Source: Mycobacterium paraterrae (GTDB lineage: Bacteria; Actinomycetota; Actinomycetes; Mycobacteriales; Mycobacteriaceae). Taken from it: 64,000 nucleotides of DNA. Below, piece after piece: positions 16,467 to 24,453 of this stretch; positions within the stretch are counted from its first letter, which is position 1; each line of letters starts with the position of its first letter. A program made the position numbers and the translations under genes. The notes under the pieces are model-generated. The model had not been told where the DNA came from and made no database searches. It saw only the letters and a program-made list of their open reading frames with translations. The stretch lies in NCBI RefSeq assembly GCF_022430545.2, contig NZ_CP092488.2:496001-560000 (forward strand). Reading direction: 5' to 3'.

Positions 16467-17180
16467 GTGCGGATCACGGTGCTGTCTGGCGCGGGCATCT
16501 CTGCGGAAAGCGGCGTGCCGACCTTCCGCGACGACAAAAACGGGCTCTGGGCCAAGTTCGATCCCTACGAGCTGTCCAGCGTCCAAGGCTGGGAGCGCAA
16601 CCCCGAACGGGTCTGGGGCTGGTATCTGTGGCGGCATTATCTGTGCGGCACCGTCGAACCCAACGCCGGGCACCGCGCCGTCGCCGCGTGGCAGAACCAC
16701 GCCGAGGTCAGCGTCGTCACCCAAAACGTCGACAATCTACACGAGCGCGCGGGCAGCTCGCCCGTGCATCACTTGCACGGCAGCCTATACGAATTTCGTT
16801 GCGCCACTTGCGGTTTGCCCTACACGGGTAATTTGCCCGAAATGACCGAGCCCGCATTGGAAGTCGAACCGCCGGTCTGCGACTGCGGCGGCCTGATCCG
16901 GCCGGACATCGTATGGTTCGGCGAGCCGCTACCCGAGGCACCGTGGCAGCACGCCGTCGAGGCGACGACCAACGCCGACGTGCTGGTCGTAGTGGGAACA
17001 TCGAGCATCGTCTACCCGGCGGCGAGCTTGCCGGAGGCGGCATTGGCGCGTGGAATCGTGGTCGTCGAGGTCAATCCCGAGCCGACACCGCTCTCCGACA
17101 GTGCCACGATCACGATGCGCGAATCAGCCAGCACAGCGCTGCCGTCGCTGTTGCAACGACTGCCCGCCCTGCTGAACTAG
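16467..17180 (+). CDS. NAD-dependent protein deacylase, sirtuin family (Rv1151c-like)
   Basis: 237 residues, GTG start. It removes acyl groups from lysines using NAD. NAD-binding GAGISAESGVPTFR at residues 8-21, TQNVDNLH, catalytic His in HLHGS, and a cysteine set of the zinc ribbon (CATC and CDC). The Y-x-x-R pair (WYLWRH, about residue 55) is the mark of sirtuins that prefer succinyl/malonyl groups, so desuccinylase activity is likely as well as deacetylation. Divergent from GntR; stop overlaps the convergent methyltransferase by 4 bp. Confidence 0.93.
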   Translation: MRITVLSGAGISAESGVPTFRDDKNGLWAKFDPYELSSVQGWERNPERVWGWYLWRHYLCGTVEPNAGHRAVAAWQNHAEVSVVTQNVDNLHERAGSSPVHHLHGSLYEFRCATCGLPYTGNLPEMTEPALEVEPPVCDCGGLIRPDIVWFGEPLPEAPWQHAVEATTNADVLVVVGTSSIVYPAASLPEAALARGIVVVEVNPEPTPLSDSATITMRESASTALPSLLQRLPALLN

Positions 17181-17830
17181 ATCGGGTTCGCCGGGCGGCG
17201 CGCCCGCCCTATCACGAATTCCGACACCGGCAGCGGCGCCCACGCCGGCAACGCGTGCTGCGTTAGGGTGCGGTCCACTGCGAACCCCGCGGCCCGGATC
17301 GTCGCCTCGGTGTCACGATGCGCGTGGCAATTGCCCGCCAACCTCGGCCACAGCGTCGTCGCGTCGACAAATCTCTGCAATCCGCCCCGGACTCCCCTGC
17401 TGGCCACATGCTCCAGGTAGCGCAGCTCACCGCCCGGCTTCAGCAGCGAAAAAACCTGCCGCACAACCGAATCAGGCTCAGCGACCGAGCACAGCACCAG
17501 CGAGCATACGACCGCGTCGAATGGCTGGTCGGCCGAGAAACTCTCGATCGTCCGATTGGTGACCTCGACCGGCACGGGTGCCGTCGTGGCGGCGCCCCGG
17601 GCCCGCTCGACCAGACGCGGCTCGGGCTCGATGGCCACGACGTGCTCGACGGTGTCCGGATAGAACGCGAAGTTGGTTCCGGTACCGGCGCCGACCTCGA
17701 GAACCCGGCCGGCCAACCCTGCCAGGTTCTCCCTGCGGGATTGGCGCATCTGCTCGGTCTCGTGGGCGGCGATCGCCGGCCAGACCCGGGCGAAGAACGG
17801 GTGGTGAACGGTGTCCGCGGGAGACGCCAT
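17177..17830 (-). CDS. Class I SAM-dependent methyltransferase
   Basis: 217 residues. Motif I VLEVGAGTGTNF (residues 43-54), an acidic IEPEPRLVERA loop and motif IV-like PFDAVVCSLVLCSV fit class I methyltransferases of the UbiE/METTL7-like group, which methylate small thiols or lipids. From memory it corresponds to Rv1147. It lies 24 bp downstream of the mmpL-tetR pair on the same strand and may be co-transcribed with it. Substrate not identifiable. Confidence 0.88.
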   Translation of the reverse strand: MASPADTVHHPFFARVWPAIAAHETEQMRQSRRENLAGLAGRVLEVGAGTGTNFAFYPDTVEHVVAIEPEPRLVERARGAATTAPVPVEVTNRTIESFSADQPFDAVVCSLVLCSVAEPDSVVRQVFSLLKPGGELRYLEHVASRGVRGGLQRFVDATTLWPRLAGNCHAHRDTEATIRAAGFAVDRTLTQHALPAWAPLPVSEFVIGRARRPANPI

Positions 17831-17854
17831 ACCTACCAGCCTTTCGAGCGGTCG

Positions 17855-18550
17855 CTAGTGTCGCTGCGATCCAAGCGCCGTCAACCGTTCCACCACCTGT
17901 TGCGGGGTGGCGTCGGCGCCGACCAGCCCCGCCACCATATGCCCGGAGAAAACGGCGCGCAGCACCCGGTCGGCGAACGCCTCGGCATCGCCGAACGGCA
18001 AGTGCGGCTTGGCGATCAGCAGCGCGGCCACACCGTGGGCGGCACTCCACAGTTCCAGAGCGATGTCGCTCGCGTCGCCGGCGGGAAGTATGCCCTCGGC
18101 TATCAACGCCTTGACGGTTGCACAGATGTGCTCGAACGCCGAACTAGCAAGCGCCGCGTCGACATGGCTGTCCGACTTCCACTCGCTCATCGTCGCGATC
18201 CGGTACAGCTCGGGATTCTCAGTGGCGAACCGGACGTATGCCAGCCCCTGCGCCCGCAGAATCTCGACCGTGTCCGACTGTCCGACGGACACCCGCTCCA
18301 TCTCCTCCTCGAGCTTCTCGAAATATCGGGCACACACCGCGTCCAGCAGCGCATCCTTGTCCTGGAAGTGCAGGTAGATCGACGGTGGCGTCACGCCGAC
18401 GCGTTCGGCGACCGACCGAATAGACACGGCTTTGGCCTGCCCGATGTCGAGGAGAAGTTCGGTTGCGGCGTCGAGGATTTCGTCGCGCAACAGATCACCG
18501 GATCCGCGCGGCGCGCGCCGCCTGCGCAAGACGGACGGGTCAGCTGCCAT
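17855..18550 (-). CDS. TetR family repressor of the mmpL operon
   Basis: 231 residues. HTH region IRSVAERVGVTPPSIYLHF followed by DKDALLDAVCARYFE is a textbook TetR N-terminus; a TetR_C_33-like helical domain follows with FATENPELYRIA. ATG 18550 overlaps the last 11 bases of mmpL, so the two are coupled. A perfect 31-bp palindrome just before mmpL is the likely operator, meaning autoregulation of the operon. Confidence 0.9.
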   Translation of the reverse strand: MAADPSVLRRRRAPRGSGDLLRDEILDAATELLLDIGQAKAVSIRSVAERVGVTPPSIYLHFQDKDALLDAVCARYFEKLEEEMERVSVGQSDTVEILRAQGLAYVRFATENPELYRIATMSEWKSDSHVDAALASSAFEHICATVKALIAEGILPAGDASDIALELWSAAHGVAALLIAKPHLPFGDAEAFADRVLRAVFSGHMVAGLVGADATPQQVVERLTALGSQRH

Positions 18551-20915
18551 CAGCGACCGTCGCGGCGGTGTAGGCGGCGGCTTCGGCCGGATCCTGGTCG
18601 GTTCGGCGGTGACGTCCGGCCGCCGGGTCGGCGGTCGCCGGCGGAGCCACCGGGTCTGACTCGCTGATCCCGAATCGTTCGTGCAGCCATGCCAGCGGCT
18701 TGGGCGCCCACCAACTCCAGCGGCCCAACACGTGCATGAACGCCGGCACCAACACCATCCGTACCAGCGTGGCATCGGCCAACACGGCCAGGGTCAACCC
18801 GGTGCCGAACATACGCATGAAGGACACCTGCGCAGCGATCAGCGCCGCAAACGAGATGGACATGACCAGCGCGGCGGCAGTGACGACGCGGCCGGTGCGA
18901 GCCAGCCCGAGCGCCACCGCCTCGTCATTGTCGGCGCGCTGGGTGCGGTGGTCCGGGGGAACCGGATGCGACGCCACCGCGGTCAGCCAGTACTCGCGGA
19001 TTCTGGAGACCAGGAAGACCTCGTAGTCCATCGACAGACCGAAGGCGACACAGAACAACAGCACCGGGATGTTGGCCACCAGCGTGCCGCTCTGCGTGGT
19101 GCCCATCGCTCCGAGGTGGCCGTCTTGGAAGATCCACACCAGTGCACCGAATGCTGCCGTCAGCGATAAAACGTTGCACACCAACGCTTTCAGCGGCAGC
19201 AGCACACTGCCGGTGAGCAAGAACAACAGCGCGAACGTGATAGCGCCGATCAGACCGAGCACCAAGGGCAGCCGGGCGATGATGGCGTGCACGCTGTCGC
19301 GGTTGATCTGGGCCATCCCGGCCAGCTGAACCGGCTGACCCGCCGGACCGGGCACAGCGTGCAGCCGGTCGAGTTGCGTGTCGGACGCGGTCGAGAACAG
19401 TGGCGCCTTGCTGGCCACCGTCAAGAACGCGCTGCCCTTGTCCACTCCGGTGGCCGCCGAGGGCGGGCCCACCTGTTTGCCAGCCACGAACGTGCCAGTG
19501 GGCGCCGAGACGGCCGAGACGTCGGCCAGCCGTGACAGGTCAGCGGCGTAGCGGCTGAGGTCGCCCGGACGCACCCCTCGAACATCCGGGACGACTACAG
19601 ACACCGCAGTCGCCGAGTCATCAGCGAAATCGTGACGCAGTTGGTCGCCCACTGCGTGTGCCGACGCCGACGTCGGCAGCACCCGATCGTCGGGCATTCC
19701 CCATTTCACGCCGAAGAACGGAAGTCCCAACACCGACAGCAACGCGACCACCGCCAGACCGATCGGCACCGCCCGCCGCGTCACAAACTTGGTCGACCGG
19801 TACCAGAACAATCGCTCGACCGGCTTGGGCCCGGGGTCAGGCCGACCGAAAACCCGGCGCCCGAGCCGACGCACGTCCAGCGCGTCGAGTCGCGGGCCGA
19901 GCAACACGATCGCCGCCGGTGTCACCACGATCGCGGCCACCGCGACAAAAGCGACGGTCGCCACCCCGGCGTAAGCGAACGACTTGAGGAAGTACATCGG
20001 GAACAGCACCAGCACGGCCATCGACAACGCCACGGTGGTCGCCGAGAACAGCACCGTGCGGCCCGCGGTGGCCATAGTTCGGACCAGGGCCTCGTCCGGC
20101 GCACTGCCGTCGGCCAACTCGTCGCGGTAACGACTGATGATCAACAGGGTGTAATCGATCGCCAGTGCCAAGCCCAGCGCGCTGCTCAGATTCAGCGCAT
20201 AGGTCGACACGTCGGTGCCGAAGCTGATCAATCGCAACACGGACATTGAGCCCACGATGGCCAGGCCGCCCAGGCAGATCGGCAACGCCGCGGTCAGCAG
20301 GCCGCCGAACACCCAGACCAGCACCAGGAAGCTGAGCGGGATTGCCAGCGACTCCATCAGCAACAGGTCGCGCTCGTTCTGATGGTTGATCTGGCTGTAA
20401 ACCATCGCCACTCCGCCAGCACGAACCGTGACGCCGTCGCGGTCGTGCACAACGCGGGACGCGATCTGCTTGGCGTAGATCTGCGCAGTGTTCTCGCCGC
20501 CCTTGAGGTTCGCCACGACCAGTCCGGACTTGCCGTCTCGGCTCACCAGGTCGGCGGTCAAGTGGGAAGGACTGGCGGCCGCACCCGGGCCCGTCCATGC
20601 CGAGACGACGTTGTAGACCCCGTCGGAGCGTTGGACCTGGTTGACGATGTCGACGGCGGCACTGCGCGCCTGCTCGCTTTGCGCCCCGGCCGGCGCGGTG
20701 ATCACCAAAACCAGCTGTTGATCGCTTTGCCCGAACTTGTCGGAGAGCAGCTTGGTCGCCTGCGCTGACTCCGAGGCCGGATCTTGGAAACCGCCGGCGG
20801 ACAAACTCTTGGCCACGGGAAGTCCAAAGACCGCCGCCGCCACGAAGACCAGGACAGCGGCTGCGACTATGCGCCTGGGCCCAGCAAGGGCAAAGAGTGC
20901 GATCCGCTGCAACAT
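18540..20915 (-). CDS. MmpL/RND family transporter (intact MmpL13-like)
   Basis: 791 residues, short for MmpL. RND-type inner-membrane exporter of envelope lipids or siderophores, proton-driven. First membrane helix at residues 15-35, a periplasmic loop, helices with the central AIDYTLLIISRYRDEL and the second-repeat SMDYEVFLVSRIREY, both carrying the Asp-Tyr pairs used for proton relay. The C-terminal tail is cytosolic, charged and Pro/Ala-rich. ATG 20915 follows GGAGG by six bases. From memory M. tuberculosis has this gene split (mmpL13a/b); here it is a single frame. Confidence 0.9.
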   Translation of the reverse strand: MLQRIALFALAGPRRIVAAAVLVFVAAAVFGLPVAKSLSAGGFQDPASESAQATKLLSDKFGQSDQQLVLVITAPAGAQSEQARSAAVDIVNQVQRSDGVYNVVSAWTGPGAAASPSHLTADLVSRDGKSGLVVANLKGGENTAQIYAKQIASRVVHDRDGVTVRAGGVAMVYSQINHQNERDLLLMESLAIPLSFLVLVWVFGGLLTAALPICLGGLAIVGSMSVLRLISFGTDVSTYALNLSSALGLALAIDYTLLIISRYRDELADGSAPDEALVRTMATAGRTVLFSATTVALSMAVLVLFPMYFLKSFAYAGVATVAFVAVAAIVVTPAAIVLLGPRLDALDVRRLGRRVFGRPDPGPKPVERLFWYRSTKFVTRRAVPIGLAVVALLSVLGLPFFGVKWGMPDDRVLPTSASAHAVGDQLRHDFADDSATAVSVVVPDVRGVRPGDLSRYAADLSRLADVSAVSAPTGTFVAGKQVGPPSAATGVDKGSAFLTVASKAPLFSTASDTQLDRLHAVPGPAGQPVQLAGMAQINRDSVHAIIARLPLVLGLIGAITFALLFLLTGSVLLPLKALVCNVLSLTAAFGALVWIFQDGHLGAMGTTQSGTLVANIPVLLFCVAFGLSMDYEVFLVSRIREYWLTAVASHPVPPDHRTQRADNDEAVALGLARTGRVVTAAALVMSISFAALIAAQVSFMRMFGTGLTLAVLADATLVRMVLVPAFMHVLGRWSWWAPKPLAWLHERFGISESDPVAPPATADPAAGRHRRTDQDPAEAAAYTAATVADGS

Positions 20916-20937
20916 GGGTGTCCTCCGGTTCAATACC

Positions 20938-20968
20938 GTAGGTAACTTATCAGCGATAAGTTACCTAC
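20938..20968. promoter_or_regulatory. Perfect 31-bp palindrome, probable TetR operator
   Basis: Fourteen-base arms GTAGGTAACTTATC and the exact complement around AGC. It lies 23 bases upstream of the mmpL start codon, overlapping the expected promoter. The neighbouring tetR gene makes it the obvious ligand-responsive operator. Confidence 0.85.
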
Positions 20969-21227
20969 GCAACGTCCGGGCGCGTCATCAACGCCTCACC
21001 GGAGGAACGAGACGGATACCCGCGAAAGTTCAACGCGGCTCCCGACAACCAGGACATTTGCGGAGCATATGCGGTTACACGTCTGCCCAATAGGCCTGTT
21101 CCAACCATCCGGATCCCCCGTCCGGTGGGCAGCCCCTCACTGTGGGCTTACTTGTCGGTAACAATTGCCAACGTTTTCCGAATCGTGACTCAAAGATTCC
21201 TTAAACGACGCCCATACGCTCATCTAC
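20969..21227. other. Intergenic region upstream of mmpL
   Basis: About 260 bases between the mmpL operator and a possible small ORF. I see no gene. The right end contains AT-richer sequence (TTGCCAACGTTTTCC near 21165) that could hold a promoter for the small plus-strand ORF. Confidence 0.4.
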
Positions 21228-21359
21228 ATGTGGATCGATGACTCCAGTGCCGACGTGATCAAAGTGGATTTCGAGGCTCTCTACCACGGTGACTTCCTGG
21301 TCGAGGGTGAGTGCTCGGAGCAACTCGAGGATGGGCATTTGCTGCCCACCGCGAGCTAG
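21228..21359 (+). CDS. Putative 43-residue acidic protein
   Basis: ATG 21228 to TAG 21359 encodes an acidic peptide (MWIDDSSADVIKVDFEALYH...) with mycobacterial-like codon use, but no clear ribosome site. It is followed by a strong bidirectional terminator at 21439, which supports a transcription unit here. No recognised family. Confidence 0.4.
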   Translation: MWIDDSSADVIKVDFEALYHGDFLVEGECSEQLEDGHLLPTAS

Positions 21360-21438
21360 TCCCCGCGACCCACGCCCGCCGTTCGCGAGCGTGGCTTCCT
21401 CGAAGCGATCGTGAGCTTCGGCGTTACACGAACAAGCA

Positions 21439-21466
21439 AAAAGCCCCCGCGTCGGCGGGGGCTTTT
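21439..21466. terminator. Bidirectional intrinsic terminator
   Basis: Perfect 12-bp stem AAAAGCCCCCGC / GCGGGGGCTTTT with the four-base loop gtcg. T-runs occur on both strands, so it can end the small plus-strand unit and the minus-strand mcr gene (stop at 21546). Confidence 0.92.
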
Positions 21467-21545
21467 CTGCTCATGGCGTTGGCTCGAACGTCTACTTGTC
21501 GCAAAACTCTGACCGTTTGGTCCCGCGTGTCGACTCTCGAGGCAT

Positions 21546-22619
21546 CTATACCCAGTCGGCCACGACGGCCTCGGTGTCGGCTCCGGGCTGGCCCGGCGGC
21601 TTAGGCCGGCCCGGCTGGGAGCGGGAGAACCGCGGCGCGGGCAGCGGCTGCAGCCCGTTGCCCGCCTGATAGAAGGTGTTGCGCTCGGTAATGTGCGGCT
21701 CGGTCTCGACCTCCCCGAACGCCAACACCGGTGTTACACAGGCATCGGAGTCGGCGAAGACCTTGGCCCAGTGGTCGCGGTCCTTGCCGGCGAACGCCTG
21801 TGTAAAGGCCGCCCGCAGCTCGGGCCAGCGGCTGCGATCGTTCTGCCCAGGCAGGTCCTCGGGGTTCAGCCCCAGGCCGGCCAGCATCTCGGCGTAGAAC
21901 TGCGGCTCGATTGCGCCCACCGAAACGTAGCGGCCGTCGGCGCATTCGTAGGTGTCGTAATAGGGCGCTCCGGTGTCGAGCATGTTGGTGCCGCGCTCGT
22001 CGGTCCAGAGCCCGAGGGCGCGCATCCCCCACATCATCTGCACCAGCACCGAGGATCCGTCGATCATGGCTGCGTCGACGACCTGACCCTTGCCGGAGGT
22101 CTGCCGCTCGAACAGCGCCGAGAGGATGCCGAGCAGCAAGAACATCGACCCGCCCCCGAAGTCACCGACCAGGTTCAGCGGCGGCACCGGCTTCTCGCCC
22201 GCCCGGCCGATCGCGTGCAGCACGCCGTTCAGCGAGATGTAGTTGATGTCGTGGCCCGCCTGCTTACTGCGCGGGCCGGTCTGCCCCCAGCCGGTCATCC
22301 GGCCGTAGATCAACCGCTCGTTGACCTTCGCGCAGTCGTCCGGGCCCAGTCCCATCCGTTCGGTGACGCCCGGCCGGTAACCCTCGATCAGCACGTCGGC
22401 CTTCGCGACGAGCTTGAGCACCAGATCGCGGCCCTCGTCGGACTTGAGGTCGGCGATGACGAACCGGCGGTTGCGCAACATCGGGTCGGAGCCGCTGGCG
22501 CCCGGCCGGTCGACGCGGACCACGTCGGCGCCAAGATCGCCCAGAATCATCGCGGCGTGCGGGCCGGGCCCGATCCCGGCGAGCTCGATTACTCGCAAAC
22601 CTGTCAGCGGACCTGCCAT
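21546..22619 (-). CDS. mcr: Alpha-methylacyl-CoA racemase Mcr
   Basis: 357-residue family III CoA-transferase-fold enzyme that epimerises 2-methylacyl-CoA thioesters, needed for beta-oxidation of branched chains such as the cholesterol side chain. Starts MAGPLTGLRVIELAGIGPGP. Catalytic residues known from M. tuberculosis MCR are visible in context: His in GHDINYISLNG, Asp in GDFGGGSM and Glu in VGAIEPQFY. ATG 22619 has GGAGGT eight bases upstream. From memory this is Rv1143. Repeats occupy the region upstream, followed by a divergent crotonase. Confidence 0.94.
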   Translation of the reverse strand: MAGPLTGLRVIELAGIGPGPHAAMILGDLGADVVRVDRPGASGSDPMLRNRRFVIADLKSDEGRDLVLKLVAKADVLIEGYRPGVTERMGLGPDDCAKVNERLIYGRMTGWGQTGPRSKQAGHDINYISLNGVLHAIGRAGEKPVPPLNLVGDFGGGSMFLLLGILSALFERQTSGKGQVVDAAMIDGSSVLVQMMWGMRALGLWTDERGTNMLDTGAPYYDTYECADGRYVSVGAIEPQFYAEMLAGLGLNPEDLPGQNDRSRWPELRAAFTQAFAGKDRDHWAKVFADSDACVTPVLAFGEVETEPHITERNTFYQAGNGLQPLPAPRFSRSQPGRPKPPGQPGADTEAVVADWV

Positions 22620-22647
22620 TTGCGACCTCCTTGTCGACACCTGTCCC

Positions 22648-22906
22648 CGTGGCGATCGCGAGCGCGGCGTAGCCGGGCGATGCGGGTCGACACCGTATTT
22701 ACGAGCATCATGGCAGTCATCCGCAACACCGTTGCAACCCGGTGGCTTCGTGGCGATCGCAAGCGCGGCACAGCCGGGCGCGGCGGGTCGCCACCATATT
22801 CCGTGGCGATCGCAAGCGCGGCACAGCCGGGCGCGGCGGGTCGCCACCATATTCCGTGGCGATCGCAAGCGCGCACAGCCGGGCGCGGCGGGTCGCCACC
22901 GCACTA
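22648..22906. repeat. MIRU-like repeats: one diverged copy and three tandem 53-bp copies
   Basis: Copies begin at 22648 (diverged), 22749, 22802 and 22855; the last three repeat exactly every 53 bases, the final one with a small deletion. Each contains GGCGATCGCAAGCGCGGC and GCCGGGCGCGGCGGGTCG and is bounded by GTGGCGA / TCGCCAC, so each unit can fold on itself. They fill the gap between mcr and the divergent crotonase, running to within 10 bases of its start codon. Related single copies lie at 28433 and 31209. Confidence 0.9.
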
Positions 22907-22916
22907 CAGTCAATCC

Positions 22917-23729
22917 ATGACCGCTATCGATTCCGGGATCGACGCCCTCGCACCCGTCGACGGACTGGTCGTCAGCCTCGCCGACGGCGTGCTGTCGGTG
23001 ACGATCGACCGCCCGGACAGCCTGAACTCGTTGACGCTGCCGGTGTTCGAGGGACTCGCCGACGCGATGGAGCAGGCGGCCCATGATCCGCGCGTGAAAG
23101 TCGTCCGCCTCGGCGGCGCCGGCCGGGGCTTTTGCTCCGGAGCGGGCATGAGCGCCGACGACGTGGCCGGCACCGGTCCCGGCGACGAGCTGATCATGGC
23201 GGCCAACCGGGTGGTGCGGGCGATCACCGCGCTGCCACGCCCCGTCGTCGCTGTGGTTCAGGGTGCCGCCGCGGGTGTCGGGGTATCCATCGCCTTGGCC
23301 TGTGACTTGGTATTGGCTTCGGAGAAGGCGTTCTTCATGCTCGCCTTCACCAAGATCGGGCTGATGCCCGACGGCGGCGCTTCGGCGCTGATCGCAGCCG
23401 CGATCGGCCGGATCGGCGCGATGCGGATGGCACTGCTGGCCGAGCGACTGCCCGCCGCCGACGCGCTGGCCGCCGGACTGATCAGCGCGGTCTACCCGGT
23501 CGACGAATTCGAGGCCGAGGTCGACAAGGTGGTCTCCGGCCTGCTGTCCGGACCGGTGGTGGCGTTCGCCAAGACCAAGCAGGCGATCAACGCCGCCACG
23601 TTGACCGAGTTGGAGCCGACACTGCAACGGGAGCTCGAAGGTCAGTCGATTCTGCTCAACTCGCACGACTTTCGCGAAGGAGCACGGGCGTTCCAGCAGC
23701 GGCGGAGCCCCGCGTTCACCGATAGCTAG
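22917..23729 (+). CDS. Enoyl-CoA hydratase/isomerase family protein
   Basis: 270 residues, crotonase fold. CoA-binding/oxyanion motifs RGFCSGAGMS (about residue 73) and VQGAAAGVGVSIALACDLVLAS. At the second catalytic region, LAFTKIGLMPDGGAS, Asp occupies the place where hydratases often have Glu, so it may be an isomerase or other crotonase rather than a classic hydratase. From memory it sits where Rv1142c/Rv1141c (echA10/11) do. No clear ribosome site precedes ATG 22917, which follows the repeat array by 10 bases. Confidence 0.88.
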   Translation: MTAIDSGIDALAPVDGLVVSLADGVLSVTIDRPDSLNSLTLPVFEGLADAMEQAAHDPRVKVVRLGGAGRGFCSGAGMSADDVAGTGPGDELIMAANRVVRAITALPRPVVAVVQGAAAGVGVSIALACDLVLASEKAFFMLAFTKIGLMPDGGASALIAAAIGRIGAMRMALLAERLPAADALAAGLISAVYPVDEFEAEVDKVVSGLLSGPVVAFAKTKQAINAATLTELEPTLQRELEGQSILLNSHDFREGARAFQQRRSPAFTDS

Positions 23730-23733
23730 CGGC

Positions 23734-24453
23734 TCACAACCCGAACAGCGGCGGAAGACCCAGCAGGACGACCAGCGTCCAGACGAAGTGAGTCAGGATC
23801 GGCGCCAACACACCACCGGTGGCCCGGCGCTCGAACGCGCAGACCGTGCCGAGGATGATCGCCGCGAACGCGAGCATGGGGTTCTGGCTGCTGGCCCAGG
23901 TCGCGATGACATAAATCGTGGTCGAAATCAGCAACGGGTGATGGCGTCCCAGCGCGGTGTAGAGCGCCCCACGGTAAAACAACTCTTCACCCACGGCGGC
24001 CAGCAGCGCGATCGCCATCGTCAACCGCCAGGACCCCTGATCGGTGTAGTGCAGCAACCGCGTGACGTAGCCTGCCACCGCCGGAATCTCGCGAACGATC
24101 AGACCGCCGACGATGAACACGCCGCCGAGCAGCAGTCCGATCGTCGTACCGCTGACCACTGGGCGCTGGTTGCGGCCGCGCCAGCACGCGCCGCCGAGAT
24201 GCAGCGGTCCGGAGAGAAACGCGCCTGCCGCCCAGATGCCGGCCAGGGCCAACGTCCACCAGTAGAACGCCGGTTCGCCGGGACGCTCTCTCAAAGCCAG
24301 GCCTAACGAGGCGACGCCGAGCACCAGCACCACCGCGACCACCACTCGCCGGCGGCGCACGACGCCGGGCGGTTCGTTGTGCGGCACAGCGACATTGACG
24401 ATTCCGCGCCGAATCTCTTCCAAAGCGCTGGGCTGGGAATTCACGTCACTCAT
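23734..24453 (-). CDS. CPBP family intramembrane metalloprotease
   Basis: 239 residues with about six membrane segments. Rce1/CPBP (Abi) motifs: EE-x3-R in GEELFYRGAL (about residue 155) and a later His in LTHFVW. Such proteases cleave within membranes, and in eukaryotes the relative Rce1 processes prenylated proteins. Its ATG overlaps the end of the upstream NAD(P)-binding gene by 8 bp, so the two are co-transcribed. Confidence 0.88.
   Translation of the reverse strand: MSDVNSQPSALEEIRRGIVNVAVPHNEPPGVVRRRRVVVAVVLVLGVASLGLALRERPGEPAFYWWTLALAGIWAAGAFLSGPLHLGGACWRGRNQRPVVSGTTIGLLLGGVFIVGGLIVREIPAVAGYVTRLLHYTDQGSWRLTMAIALLAAVGEELFYRGALYTALGRHHPLLISTTIYVIATWASSQNPMLAFAAIILGTVCAFERRATGGVLAPILTHFVWTLVVLLGLPPLFGL

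Noticed and set aside
22749..22906. Regular 53-bp repeats considered as a CRISPR array
   Set aside because: The units are directly adjacent with no spacers, and no cas gene is near.
21693..23729. A 678-codon frame reading through the repeats into the crotonase
   Set aside because: Only the last 270 codons are homologous to a protein; the rest is antisense to mcr and repeat sequence. The same holds for the minus-strand frame that extends mcr upstream to 23666.
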